Shown here: positions 9,376 through 17,679 of the stretch, in pieces
Position numbering within the stretch: the stretch's first letter is position 1
Layout: every line of letters starts with the position of its first letter
Assembly (NCBI GenBank): GCA_049511415.1
Contig: JBEKYC010000033.1
Coordinates: 1 to 64,000 of the forward strand
Reading direction: 5' to 3'
Origin: Bog-159 sp049511415
GTDB lineage: Bacteria > Acidobacteriota > Terriglobia > Bryobacterales > Bryobacteraceae
Length of the DNA: 64,000 nucleotides
Translations under genes and position numbers: made by a program
Notes under the pieces: generated by a model
The model's database searches: none
The model's input: the letters and a program-made list of their open reading frames with translations, nothing else
What the model was told of the DNA's origin: nothing

Positions 9376-9425
9376 GTGAGCAATTGTGACCATATAATAA
9401 AGGATAGCTTGAGCAATTGCGAACA
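9376..9425 (+). promoter_or_regulatory. paired 17-bp motif with embedded TATAAT before the radical-SAM gene
   Basis: GTGAGCAATTGTGACCA (9376-9392) and TTGAGCAATTGCGAACA (9409-9425) are 33 bp apart start to start. TATAAT lies at 9393-9398 exactly after the first copy, so the first copy would occupy the -35/-10 spacer and the second would sit just downstream of a transcription start near 9405. That position fits repression better than activation. The arrangement mirrors 8554-8505 on the other strand. Confidence 0.6.
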
Positions 9426-11031
9426 GACAAGCCTGTGGAATTCTGTTATCCGTTTACAGAAGAAGACTGTAGGAGGGTTCCTGAAAAAGCTGCGGATAGG
9501 GATTATCGACATCGTGTCTCAAGGCCCCACGCGGGCTTTGTACGCACGGATCATGAATGCCAGCCTCGCCAGTATCATGCCCCAGGTTATCGGGGTGTGG
9601 TGCAAAGAGGAGGGACATGAGGTGGCCTTCGTTTGCTACACCGGTTTTGAGAACCTGCTGACGGAGTTGCCGGAAAACGTGGACGTGGTTTTCATCGGCG
9701 CATTCACGGAATCCGCGCATACGGCCTACGCTCTGAGTAATCTCTTTCGCGGGAGAGGGGCGATCACGGTGATCGGCGGCCCGCACGCGCGCTGCTACCC
9801 GGAGGACGCCGCACGCTATTTCGACTATGTGTTGGGCTTCACGGACCGGGGCACGCTCGCGGATGTTTTGCGGGATTGCGCGCAACATCGGCCCGTGGGT
9901 GTGCAGCTTGCGGCATCCCAGCAGCCCAAAACCCTGCCGGGGGTGCGCGAGCGTTGGCAGTTCATCGAACCGACGCTAAAGAAAGCGCCGCTCGTCAAGA
10001 TGGTTCCCATGCTCGGCAGCCTGGGGTGTCCCTACACCTGCGCTTTTTGCATCGATGCCACGGTGCCCTACCAACCCATGGATTTCGAGGTCATGCGGGA
10101 AGATCTCCGCTTCCTGCTGACGAAATTCAAACGCCCTCTGGTAGCGTGGCACGATCCCAACTTTGGCGTGCGCTTCGACGATTATCTGGATATGATCGAG
10201 GATGCGGTGCCTCCCGGCAGCATCGACTTCGTCGCCGAGAGCAGCCTGTCGCTGCTTTCCGAACCGCACCTCAAGCGGCTGCAACGCAATTCCTTCAAAG
10301 GCGTCCTGCCCGGAATCGAATCCTGGTTCGCGTTGGGCGACAAATCCAAGACAGGCTCGGCGCGCGGGATGGCTAAGGTGCGCCAGGTTTCCGAACACGT
10401 CAATCTGATTCTGCGCTACGTGCCTTACATCCAAACCAACTTTGTGCTGGGATTGGATACCGACGAAGGGCCCGATCCATTTGAACTGACCAAGCGGTTC
10501 CTGGACATGACGCCAGGAGCATTTCCAGCTTATTCGCTGCTCTCCGCCTTCGGCCGGGCAGCGCCGCTCAATCTGGATTACCAGCGGGCCAATCGAGTGT
10601 TGCCGTTCCCGTTCCACTTCCTGAACAATAACGGCGCCATGAACGTTAAGCCCGCGAACTATTCCTGGCAGACGTTCTACGATCGCACGCTGGATTTGAC
10701 GCGTTATTCCTTTTCCACGCGGGCTATTTCCCGGCGTTTTCTGGCTACCCAGGGCGTGACCTCCCGCTGGATGAACCTGGTGCGGGCGGTTTCCACGGAG
10801 GGCTTCGGCCGGGCCCGGTATTACCGCGAGATTCGCAGCCGCCTGGACACCGATCCGCAATTCGCGCCCTATTTCGAGCAAGAGACCGGCGTGCTTCCCC
10901 AGTTCTACAAAGACAAGGTGAGTCACGATCTCGGATCTCTGATGGAGTGGCTTCCGGAGGGGGCGCTTTATCATGATCCCAACGCCTATCTCAAGTCCCA
11001 GCGTGTCAGGGATATGGTCGCGGTCATCTGA
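9376..11031 (+). CDS. B12-binding-domain radical SAM protein
   Basis: An N-terminal Rossmann-type region (LRIGIIDIVSQGPTRALYAR through VVFIGAFTESAHTAYALS and TVIGGPHARCYP) matches cobalamin-binding domains of class B radical SAM enzymes, although no DxHxxG lower-ligand motif is seen. The radical SAM cluster motif is CPYTCAFC (Cys218, 222, 225 in the longest frame), followed by a TIM-barrel and a roughly 150-residue C-terminal extension. The coordinates give the longest frame. A TATAAT at 9393-9398 and an AGGAGG at 9471-9476 suggest the true start is later, perhaps a CTG at 9481, and the first 35 codons would then be leader. No substrate or partner enzyme is adjacent; the reaction (methylation, rearrangement or other) is unknown. 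Confidence 0.85.
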   Translation: MSNCDHIIKDSLSNCEQTSLWNSVIRLQKKTVGGFLKKLRIGIIDIVSQGPTRALYARIMNASLASIMPQVIGVWCKEEGHEVAFVCYTGFENLLTELPENVDVVFIGAFTESAHTAYALSNLFRGRGAITVIGGPHARCYPEDAARYFDYVLGFTDRGTLADVLRDCAQHRPVGVQLAASQQPKTLPGVRERWQFIEPTLKKAPLVKMVPMLGSLGCPYTCAFCIDATVPYQPMDFEVMREDLRFLLTKFKRPLVAWHDPNFGVRFDDYLDMIEDAVPPGSIDFVAESSLSLLSEPHLKRLQRNSFKGVLPGIESWFALGDKSKTGSARGMAKVRQVSEHVNLILRYVPYIQTNFVLGLDTDEGPDPFELTKRFLDMTPGAFPAYSLLSAFGRAAPLNLDYQRANRVLPFPFHFLNNNGAMNVKPANYSWQTFYDRTLDLTRYSFSTRAISRRFLATQGVTSRWMNLVRAVSTEGFGRARYYREIRSRLDTDPQFAPYFEQETGVLPQFYKDKVSHDLGSLMEWLPEGALYHDPNAYLKSQRVRDMVAVI

Positions 11032-11078
11032 TACCCGCCAGTTCTCCGGTCACCTCTCCTCGGCGGGCTTTGCGCTTC

Positions 11079-11106
11079 TAAAGTTGCGAGCCGGAGACGC
11101 CGATGG
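11079..11106 (+). promoter_or_regulatory. sigma-28 (FliA)-type promoter
   Basis: TAAAG (11079-11083), a 15-bp spacer and GCCGATGG (11099-11106) reproduce the flagellar sigma-28 consensus TAAA-N15-GCCGATAA with two end mismatches. The geometry is identical to the flgM promoter at 61424-61397. It overlaps the ATG at 11103, which therefore cannot be the start codon if this promoter is used. Confidence 0.7.
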
Positions 11107-11126
11107 AAGGGACGAGGAGATTACAC

Positions 11127-11756
11127 TTGACTTCAGTCACTCTTGACCCTGGCGCATTACCGGAACTGTATGCGCCGGCAACTTCGACACCCCAAAAGTC
11201 CGCTTCGCCGTCGGCCACCACGGCCGGCAGCACACAGGAGGCGGATTCCGTGCAGCTTAGCCCGACCGCGCTACGCGAGGTCGCGCTGACCGGACGGATT
11301 TCCGTCAACGAGCAGGCCGGCAATCTCAGCGGCGCGCAGGCGCAACAACTCTATGGCCAGCTATCGTCCATTCACAGCCAGATCGCGACCGACCGGCAAG
11401 CCGGCGGAGGCACGCTTTCGCCCACCCAGGCGCAGGCGATTCAGCAGTCCGAGAACCAATTGAGCCAGACGGTTTACAGCGACGCGCACGGCGGCGCTGC
11501 GCCGCCGTCCAGCCCCCATGTCAGCCCGGCCGATGCGCGGGAAGCGCTGGAAGCTGGCCGCATTACACTGAATGCCAAAGCCGGCAATCTAAGCAGCGAT
11601 CAAGCCGATCAACTGACCTCCCAGTTGGGCACGATCCACCAACAGATTGAGACCGACAAGCAGGCCAATGGTGGGACATTGACGCCCCCTGATGCGCAGG
11701 CCATCAATCAATTGCAGAACCAGCTTAGCGAACAGATTTACACGTCCGCCCACTAG
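11127..11756 (+). CDS. two-repeat FlgM-like protein, probable sigma-28 regulon member
   Basis: I place the start at TTG 11127 because GAGGAG (11114-11119) lies 7 nt before it and the upstream ATG sits inside a sigma-28-type promoter; this gives 209 residues. A Ser/Thr/Ala-rich N-terminus leads to ADSVQLSPTALREVALTGRI, which resembles the 'D.V.LS..A' entry of FlgM. Two tandem repeats of about 70 residues follow (roughly 70-140 and 145-209), each reading GRI..N..AGNLS..QA.QL..QL..IH.QI.TD.QA.GGTL.P..AQAI.Q..NQLS. They are helical and hydrophilic with no signal peptide. A regulator binding a sigma factor or another flagellar partner is an inference from promoter and motif; the length and duplication are unlike ordinary FlgM of about 95 residues. 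Confidence 0.65.
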   Translation: MTSVTLDPGALPELYAPATSTPQKSASPSATTAGSTQEADSVQLSPTALREVALTGRISVNEQAGNLSGAQAQQLYGQLSSIHSQIATDRQAGGGTLSPTQAQAIQQSENQLSQTVYSDAHGGAAPPSSPHVSPADAREALEAGRITLNAKAGNLSSDQADQLTSQLGTIHQQIETDKQANGGTLTPPDAQAINQLQNQLSEQIYTSAH

Positions 11757-12082
11757 GAATAACGGGGTACGGTCGGGTCGATTTCCAGGCTCCAGCGGTC
11801 GATGCCGCCTGCCATGCTGGCGGCATCTTCCAAGCCTTGACTGCGCAGCCACCCGGCCACCTGCAGGCTTCGTATGCCGTGATGGCAGAACACCACCAGC
11901 GGCGCACGGCCGGCGCGCAGCGCGTCGAGCGCTTGCGGCACGCCGCGCATGGGAATCAGCTCCGCTTGGTCTATCTGCGCCTGCTGATGCTCAAACGGTT
12001 CCCGTACGTCCACCAGGCGCACTGGTTCACGGGCATCGAGGCGCCGCTTTAGCTCCTGGGGAGTAATTTCTATATCCGGCAT
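11753..12082 (-). CDS. single-domain rhodanese-like protein
   Basis: A 109-residue cytoplasmic protein covering one rhodanese domain: ITPQELKRRLDAREPVRLVDVREPFEH, then the active-site loop FCHHGIRS with the sulfur-carrying cysteine, and AGWLRSQGLEDAASMAGGIDRWS. The loop length fits a sulfurtransferase. Family members move persulfide sulfur; the partner is not visible here. It is convergent with the FlgM-like gene, sharing the CTAG stop tetramer, and starts 15 bp downstream of the large NHL-protein gene on the same strand, so cotranscription is possible. Confidence 0.9.
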   Translation of the reverse strand: MPDIEITPQELKRRLDAREPVRLVDVREPFEHQQAQIDQAELIPMRGVPQALDALRAGRAPLVVFCHHGIRSLQVAGWLRSQGLEDAASMAGGIDRWSLEIDPTVPRYS

Positions 12083-12097
12083 CGCGTCTTCCCTGAC

Positions 12098-15000
12098 CTA
12101 TGGATTCAGGGTGAGCGTGGTGATCGAGCTGACCGTGCCCAAGGTCGCGGTCAGGGTCACCGTCTCCGAGACGCTGACGGTTCCGGCCGTAGCGGTGAAA
12201 GTGTTCTCCGTTGTGCCGGCGGCTATCGTTATGCTGGACGGCACGGACAGATTCGTGGTATCGGAGCTCGTCAGGTTGATGGTCGTGGCGCCGGTAGGCA
12301 CGGCCACGGTTAGAGTTACCGTGCACGTCGTCACGGTTCCAGGAGTCAAGGTAGACGGAGTGCAAGCGATCGACGACAATTGCGGCGTGGCGTACACCGG
12401 CACGCCCACGTGATTACTGACGAAGGTGTTTTGGGCGATGGTCAATTGGGCGGCCGGATCGGTGGTCAGTCCAGTCCCCAGTTGGAGATACACCTGGTAG
12501 ATTCCGATCATGCCCGGGGCCAGTTCCGACCGCAACACGTTCGCGGTGGTGTTGTTGATCAAAGCCGAGACGAAATTCTGGGGATGATTGCCGGCCGGCC
12601 CCTGATACGGTTGGCCCGATAGAAGGTCCTGGCTGATGAGGGGTGTGAGGTAGGGAACTCCCAATCCCGTGGCGTAAACCACGATGGTCTCGCCCGGCAG
12701 CGCGGGATTATTCGTAGTGACCAGGGATCCCGCGGTGTTGGCGCAGCACAGGACAAACCCGTAAGACCCGGAGGGCGCCGACGGACCAATGCCGGTGATC
12801 AGAACGTTGGCGCCGGTGCTGTAGGCGACCTGGAACGGGATGCCGTTCCCGGCCGTGCCGGGAGTTCTGGCCTGCAGCAGGACGCGGGTGAACTCGCTGG
12901 AGTTGGTCGCGCTGAATTGCGGGTCCTGATTGATCAGGGCGACCAGGGCGTGCTGGACATCCTGCAGGGAGTCGCTCGACTGCAGTTCGTAATTGTAGAG
13001 ACGCCCGGTGCATCCGGTGGGTATGGTGGCGGTAGCGGTCAATTCCGAACTCGAATCGCCGAGGCAAACGGAGGCAATGTTGCCGGCTTTCGCGGTGCCG
13101 TCCACGGAAATAACCGCCGTGGCGTAACTGGAGGCGTGGTAGGCCTGCGCCAGCGGGAGGGCGCAGGGTTGCGTGGCACAGGGCTGGGCGAAGATTCCAG
13201 GATTGGCTGGAACGATGGAGATGGCTACGCTGTCGGTGGCGACTACCGAGCCGTCGTTGCGCTGTATCCGGACCCACGCATTGGCCGTGGTGGTGTTCGC
13301 GAATCCAAAATTAAACGGCACCTGGGCGTTGATCTGCGTGGGTGAGACGTAGATCAACGGCGATTGCACGCCGTTGAAATAGACTTCCACGCCGCCCAGG
13401 TCGAGCGGCAACGGCGCCGTGGCGGGCGCACTGGCGGTCTGGTCGCTCAGATTCGTGCCGAGGAACGTCACCAGCGTGCCAGGCGCGATGGAAGCCGTAC
13501 TGGCGCCGCCGGACAGGTTCGTGCCGCTGGCGGTGGCGCTGATCTCCGCGTTGGCGGAGACGCTCGTAGCCAAGGTCACATCGTTACCCAACGGCCCGGC
13601 CGCCTTGGCGGTGAGCACGAGCTGGTCGGCCTTGGGATCCGGTGTCGCCAGCGCGTTAGGATCCCCGCTCGACCCGGCGTTGATGAGCTCCACGAAAGCA
13701 GTCACGATATCCGCGAAGGTATCGCCGCTCGTAATCGTGTAAGCATAGGCCTTGGTAGTAGCGGAATTACTGTTGCCAATCGTGATGGTGACCGTGTCTC
13801 CCGACTTGATAGTGCCGGCGAACGCCACCGTGCCGTACGCATAGATGGTTTGACTGGCGGCGTTGGTTACGCCGTTGTACGGCAGATCCTGTTCCGAGAC
13901 CGTATAGACCAGGATGCGCTGGTTGTAGCTATCGGCCACGTACAGGTTACTGCCGTCGAACGCCAGGGAGAGCGGCGCATCCATGGTATCCGCGCCGTCC
14001 GTAGGCGCGTCGGAGACGAAATCGGTCTGGCCGAGCACCAGGTCGGCGGAGGCGCCATCGGAGGTGGGGATGCTATTGAAAATCAAAACCCGATCGTTGC
14101 CGCCATCGGCGATGTAGAGGCGGCCCGTGCTGTCGGCGAAGGCGTAACTGGGGAAGCTCAACGTGGAAGCGCAGAGTGTCGGATAGATGGGGTTGCTGTT
14201 GACGTCGATGCCGTTGGAGGTGGTGCACATGACCGCCACTTCCGTGATCACCGTGCTGGCGGTGGTGTCCGAGACGATGTTACTAAAGCATCCGCCGCTG
14301 GCGGTTCCGACCACGACTCCGTTCTGCACGCAGTTATAAGCGTCGTCGGGAATGCCGGTGGTGATGTTGGTCTGGCCGATTTCCACATCGGCCGCCTGCT
14401 GATTGCTGGTGGGAAGTTCATTCCAGATCAAGACGCGGTGATAGCCCAGATCGGTCACGAACAGGTGCGTGCCGTCGGAGGATACGGAAACGGGCGTCAG
14501 CATGTTGTTGGCGGCGGCGCTGGTAGTCTGGTTGGCGATATTGACTTGCACCCACGTGGTCATATTGGGCTGGCCGAGCACAATATCCGCCGCCGCGCCG
14601 TTGCTGGTGGGAATCGAATTGTAAATCAGGACGCGGTTGTTCTGGGTATCGGCAACGTACAGCTTGCCATTCTGTATCCATACGCCCTGTGGTCCGCGCA
14701 GCGAGTTGGCATTGGGTGTGTCGCCTGGAAAGGCGGCGGTGGTGAAGGTGCTCTGTCCCACCACCACATCCGGCGGTTGGTTCATGGTCGTGGGGATGCT
14801 GTTCCAGATCAGGATGCGGTTGTTCAGCGTGTCCGCCACGGCCACGTGCGTCCCGTCGGAAGCCACCGCGGTGGGCACGCGCATGCCGTTGGCGATGGGT
14901 GTTTGGGGTGAAGCAGTGGTGCACGCCGGAGTCGTGGGGGTGGTGGTGGTGGTAACGGTGATCGGCGGTGGCACGCAAGGCGCTGGCAGCACGCTGACGA

Positions 15001-15370
15001 AATCCGCCTGTCCGAGCACCAGGGTAGCCGATCCCACGCACACCGGACAGAGAGTGTTGTATGGCAACACCTCGTTGGGAGCGGGAAGCTGCGCAGAAAT
15101 GTTGCCGTATAAGAGCACGCGGTTGTTGACCGGGGCGGCGCCGACCATGTTGGAGTCGGCCACAAAAAGAGTGCCGTTGGCGTATGCCAGGCCGCCCACG
15201 GCGCCGATGATGGTTTGCGACGCTCCGTCGGATTCCGCATCGAATTCCGGTTGGCCGATGACCAGGCGCGCGGATTGGCCGGTGGCGAAAGTCACCGGGT
15301 TGGAGGTCTGCGCCAGACTGGCGGCGGCAGTCGAGACGATTAAAAATGTAGTGAAGAAAGTACGCTGCAT
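12098..15370 (-). CDS. large secreted NHL-repeat and TIGR03437-domain surface protein
   Basis: A 1090-residue protein with signal peptide (FFTTFLIVSTAAASLAQ). Residues about 25-490 hold NHL-type propeller repeats of the form 'ADVVVGQSTFTT... LRGPQGVWIQNGKLYVADTQNNRVLIYNSIPTSNGA'. Residues about 620-720 form the TIGR03437 C-domain (IAPGTLVTFLGTNLSD, LGGVEVYFNGVQSPLIYVSP, TQINAQVPFNF). The end (about 1010-1090) is an Ig-like Thr/Val-rich domain. The combination is typical of Solibacter-like genomes. No catalytic residue is visible; export and a cell-surface or adhesive role are inferred. A fully open antisense frame across it is a GC-codon artefact. Confidence 0.85.
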   Translation of the reverse strand: MQRTFFTTFLIVSTAAASLAQTSNPVTFATGQSARLVIGQPEFDAESDGASQTIIGAVGGLAYANGTLFVADSNMVGAAPVNNRVLLYGNISAQLPAPNEVLPYNTLCPVCVGSATLVLGQADFVSVLPAPCVPPPITVTTTTTPTTPACTTASPQTPIANGMRVPTAVASDGTHVAVADTLNNRILIWNSIPTTMNQPPDVVVGQSTFTTAAFPGDTPNANSLRGPQGVWIQNGKLYVADTQNNRVLIYNSIPTSNGAAADIVLGQPNMTTWVQVNIANQTTSAAANNMLTPVSVSSDGTHLFVTDLGYHRVLIWNELPTSNQQAADVEIGQTNITTGIPDDAYNCVQNGVVVGTASGGCFSNIVSDTTASTVITEVAVMCTTSNGIDVNSNPIYPTLCASTLSFPSYAFADSTGRLYIADGGNDRVLIFNSIPTSDGASADLVLGQTDFVSDAPTDGADTMDAPLSLAFDGSNLYVADSYNQRILVYTVSEQDLPYNGVTNAASQTIYAYGTVAFAGTIKSGDTVTITIGNSNSATTKAYAYTITSGDTFADIVTAFVELINAGSSGDPNALATPDPKADQLVLTAKAAGPLGNDVTLATSVSANAEISATASGTNLSGGASTASIAPGTLVTFLGTNLSDQTASAPATAPLPLDLGGVEVYFNGVQSPLIYVSPTQINAQVPFNFGFANTTTANAWVRIQRNDGSVVATDSVAISIVPANPGIFAQPCATQPCALPLAQAYHASSYATAVISVDGTAKAGNIASVCLGDSSSELTATATIPTGCTGRLYNYELQSSDSLQDVQHALVALINQDPQFSATNSSEFTRVLLQARTPGTAGNGIPFQVAYSTGANVLITGIGPSAPSGSYGFVLCCANTAGSLVTTNNPALPGETIVVYATGLGVPYLTPLISQDLLSGQPYQGPAGNHPQNFVSALINNTTANVLRSELAPGMIGIYQVYLQLGTGLTTDPAAQLTIAQNTFVSNHVGVPVYATPQLSSIACTPSTLTPGTVTTCTVTLTVAVPTGATTINLTSSDTTNLSVPSSITIAAGTTENTFTATAGTVSVSETVTLTATLGTVSSITTLTLNP

Positions 15371-15526
15371 GGCTGGTAAGTACCCGCTAATTATAACAAG
15401 CCTTTGAGACGTATATCAGGCAGCAGTGCGTTTCAAATGTTGCATTTGCGTGGCTTATGGCATACACCGTGCCGGGTGGGCACAGGGCGCGTGCGGGGCC
15501 GCCGCCGGCCGCGGTACAGTAATCTT

Positions 15527-15997
15527 ATGCCGAGATGGTTGCTGGTGGTGCTCCTGTGCGTTTCGCCTTTAGCGGCTGAAAAGTATACGGGGCCGCGTCC
15601 TCCCAAGGCCGACCTGCCGTATCTCATACACGCCGATAACCTGGTGCCCACGGAGAGCTTGCAGGCCGCGGCGCAGAATCGCAAGAACGACGTGGTCTAC
15701 GTGATTGCGGGCGCCAACTCGACCGCGCGCACGCCGCTGGCGTCGCCCGCGTTTCTGATCCAGACGGACCAGATCCAGGCGGACCGGCTGAATATGTTCG
15801 CGCTGCAATCCAAGAACGGCCAGCGCGAAATCCTGTATATGCGCAGAAAGAAAATTCTGCCGCGCGCCATCCGCCTGAATGTCACCAAGGTCGACGAGAA
15901 TCTTTACAAAGTCGAGGTGGACGAAATCCTGCCCAACGGCGAATATTTAATGACGCCGCCGGACTCGAACCAGGTCTTCTGCTTCGAGGTCTACTGA
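15527..15997 (+). CDS. small secreted protein of unknown function
   Basis: 156 residues starting MPRWLLVVLLCVSPLAAEKYTG, a clear signal peptide; I chose the ATG at 15527 because everything upstream in frame is basic and non-signal-like. The mature part has KADLPYLIHADNLVPTE, an Ala/Gln/Asn stretch and a C-terminal VDEILPNGEYLMTPPDSNQVFCFEVY, which looks like a small beta-rich domain. I do not recognise a named family. It is convergent with the GDPD gene and overlaps it by 7 bp. Confidence 0.7.
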   Translation: MPRWLLVVLLCVSPLAAEKYTGPRPPKADLPYLIHADNLVPTESLQAAAQNRKNDVVYVIAGANSTARTPLASPAFLIQTDQIQADRLNMFALQSKNGQREILYMRRKKILPRAIRLNVTKVDENLYKVEVDEILPNGEYLMTPPDSNQVFCFEVY

Positions 15998-16737
15998 CGC
16001 AGGCCGCGGTCGCGCAAATATGCGACCAGGGCCCCGGGGCGATCGGTGATGATGGCGTCTACCTGCGCGGCGATCAGGCGTTTCCATTCCGGGCGGCTGT
16101 TGGCGGTCCAAGTGACCACCTCCAGGCCAGCGGCATGCGCGGCACGGACCTTGCGCGCCGTGACGAGTGCGTGATGCGGCGCGACGATGGCAGTGCCGGC
16201 CTGATGGGCGATGGCCGCGAAGCTTTTCGGACGGCCCATATATAGCGCCCCCAGACGGATTTCCGGGGCCAGCTCGCGCATGGCGCGCAACATGCGGAAA
16301 TCGAAGGACTGAATGATGACACGCCGCTCCAAACGCTGGCGACGGATGGCCTGAAAGACCAATCCGGCGAAATGGTCCGGCGGCGGCGAGAGGTCCGGAC
16401 GAGCAGCATAACTCTTGATTTCGATGTTGAACAGAAATTGGCCGCGATGCGCCAGTGCCAGCACCTGATCGAGCGTGGGAACGTGCGCGGCGTCGCCCAA
16501 ATCGTAACTTTGGATTTCCGCCAGGGTAAGATCGCGGATGGCGCGCAGTTTCAGTTTCGGATCGTGCCGGACCACCACCACGTCGTCTCGCGAAACGGCT
16601 ACGTCCAATTCAATCCCGTCGACGCCCACGGAAATGGCGTATTCGAAGGCGGGCAGCGTGTTTTCCGGCAGCATGCCGCGCGCGCCGCGATGTCCATGAA
16701 CTAGGATGCCCCGCTCCACAGGATTTAGAATACCCAT
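15991..16737 (-). CDS. glycerophosphodiester phosphodiesterase
   Basis: A 248-residue GDPD-family TIM barrel. The signature HGHRGARGMLPENTLPAF is present near the N-terminus, with GIELDVAVSRDDVVVVRHDP supplying the metal-binding Glu/Asp and second His. The C-terminus has the expected EVVTWTANSRPEWKRLIAAQVDAIITDRPG. Cleaves glycerophosphodiesters to sn-glycerol 3-phosphate and alcohol. No signal peptide, so probably cytosolic. Its ATG (16737) is separated by one base from the divergent start at 16739, so its promoter must lie inside the neighbour's coding sequence or the starts lie further in. Confidence 0.92.
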   Translation of the reverse strand: MGILNPVERGILVHGHRGARGMLPENTLPAFEYAISVGVDGIELDVAVSRDDVVVVRHDPKLKLRAIRDLTLAEIQSYDLGDAAHVPTLDQVLALAHRGQFLFNIEIKSYAARPDLSPPPDHFAGLVFQAIRRQRLERRVIIQSFDFRMLRAMRELAPEIRLGALYMGRPKSFAAIAHQAGTAIVAPHHALVTARKVRAAHAAGLEVVTWTANSRPEWKRLIAAQVDAIITDRPGALVAYLRDRGLRQ

Positions 16738-16738
16738 T

Positions 16739-17647
16739 ATGGATCAGGTGACGCGACGCGCTTTTGGCCTGGCCGGCGCGGCGGTGGGCAGCGCGGCTTT
16801 GCAGATCGGCGCACAGACTGCTCGCGCTCTGCCGCTCGTATGCGTATTCTCCAAGCCGTTGATTAAGATTCACTATGAGGACCTGGGCGGCGTTCTGAAG
16901 GACCTCGGCGCCGTGGGCTGCGATCTGACGGTGCGGCCGGGCGGGCACGTGGAGCCGGCGCTGGCGCCCGCGGACCTGTACCGCGCGATTGAAGCCATCC
17001 GCGCCGAGGGCGTGGAAGTGCCCATGCTCACCACCGCGTTCGTTTCAGCGGCGGATCCCACCCTGCGCTCGGTGCTGGCCATCGCCGGCGCGGCGCGCAT
17101 GAAGGTGCCGTATTTCAAGCTGGGCTATTGGCAGTACCGGCCGGCGGACGACATTAAAGCGCGTATCGGCGAAGTGCGCCGGGATGTAGCCGGCCTGGTG
17201 GCGCAGGCGCGCGCTTACGGCATGGTAGCCGGATTCCATAACCATTCCGGCAATTATGTCGGCGAGGCGGTCTGGGATGGGCGCGCCGTCATCGACGACA
17301 TGGATCCGAATTGGATCGGTTATTATTTTGACCCATGCCATGCCACCGCGGAAGGCGGCGAAGCCGGTTGGAATATTGCGCTGCGCATGGCGCTCCCGCG
17401 CATCAAGATGGTGGCGCTGAAGGACTTTTATTGGGAGAAGACGGGCGGCAAGTGGACCACGCGGATGTGCCCGATGGGTGAAGGCATGGTCGACTGGCCG
17501 CGCGTATTTGGCTTGTTGGCCTCGGCGCGGTATGCCGGGCCGCTCTCGGTGCATATCGAATATGAGCCGGCGGATGTGCTGACGGCCATCCAGCGGGATC
17601 TGGCATTCGTGAACAAGCAGGTGGCGGCTGCTTGGGGCGTGGGATAG
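16739..17647 (+). CDS. sugar phosphate isomerase/epimerase-like TIM-barrel protein with Tat-like leader
   Basis: 302 residues from ATG 16739. The N-terminus MDQVTRRAFGLAGAAVGSAALQIGA looks like a twin-arginine signal (RRAFGLA followed by a hydrophobic stretch), though only R-R-x-F matches strictly. The body is an AP-endonuclease-2/xylose-isomerase-like barrel: GMVAGFHNHSGNYVGEAVWD, WIGYYFDPCHATAEGG, RIKMVALKDFYWEK and LSVHIEYEP, with His/Asp/Glu residues placed as metal ligands. Such proteins isomerise or epimerise sugars; the substrate is not predictable. The following aroB starts 32 bp downstream in the same direction. Confidence 0.8.
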   Translation: MDQVTRRAFGLAGAAVGSAALQIGAQTARALPLVCVFSKPLIKIHYEDLGGVLKDLGAVGCDLTVRPGGHVEPALAPADLYRAIEAIRAEGVEVPMLTTAFVSAADPTLRSVLAIAGAARMKVPYFKLGYWQYRPADDIKARIGEVRRDVAGLVAQARAYGMVAGFHNHSGNYVGEAVWDGRAVIDDMDPNWIGYYFDPCHATAEGGEAGWNIALRMALPRIKMVALKDFYWEKTGGKWTTRMCPMGEGMVDWPRVFGLLASARYAGPLSVHIEYEPADVLTAIQRDLAFVNKQVAAAWGVG

Positions 17648-17679
17648 CCGTGCGGAGTCCCCATGGTACAACGGCAGAT

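Noticed and set aside
13364..14911. 515-codon plus-strand open frame
   Set aside because: Antisense to the NHL/TIGR03437 gene, composed of Arg/Gly/Val-rich shadow sequence.
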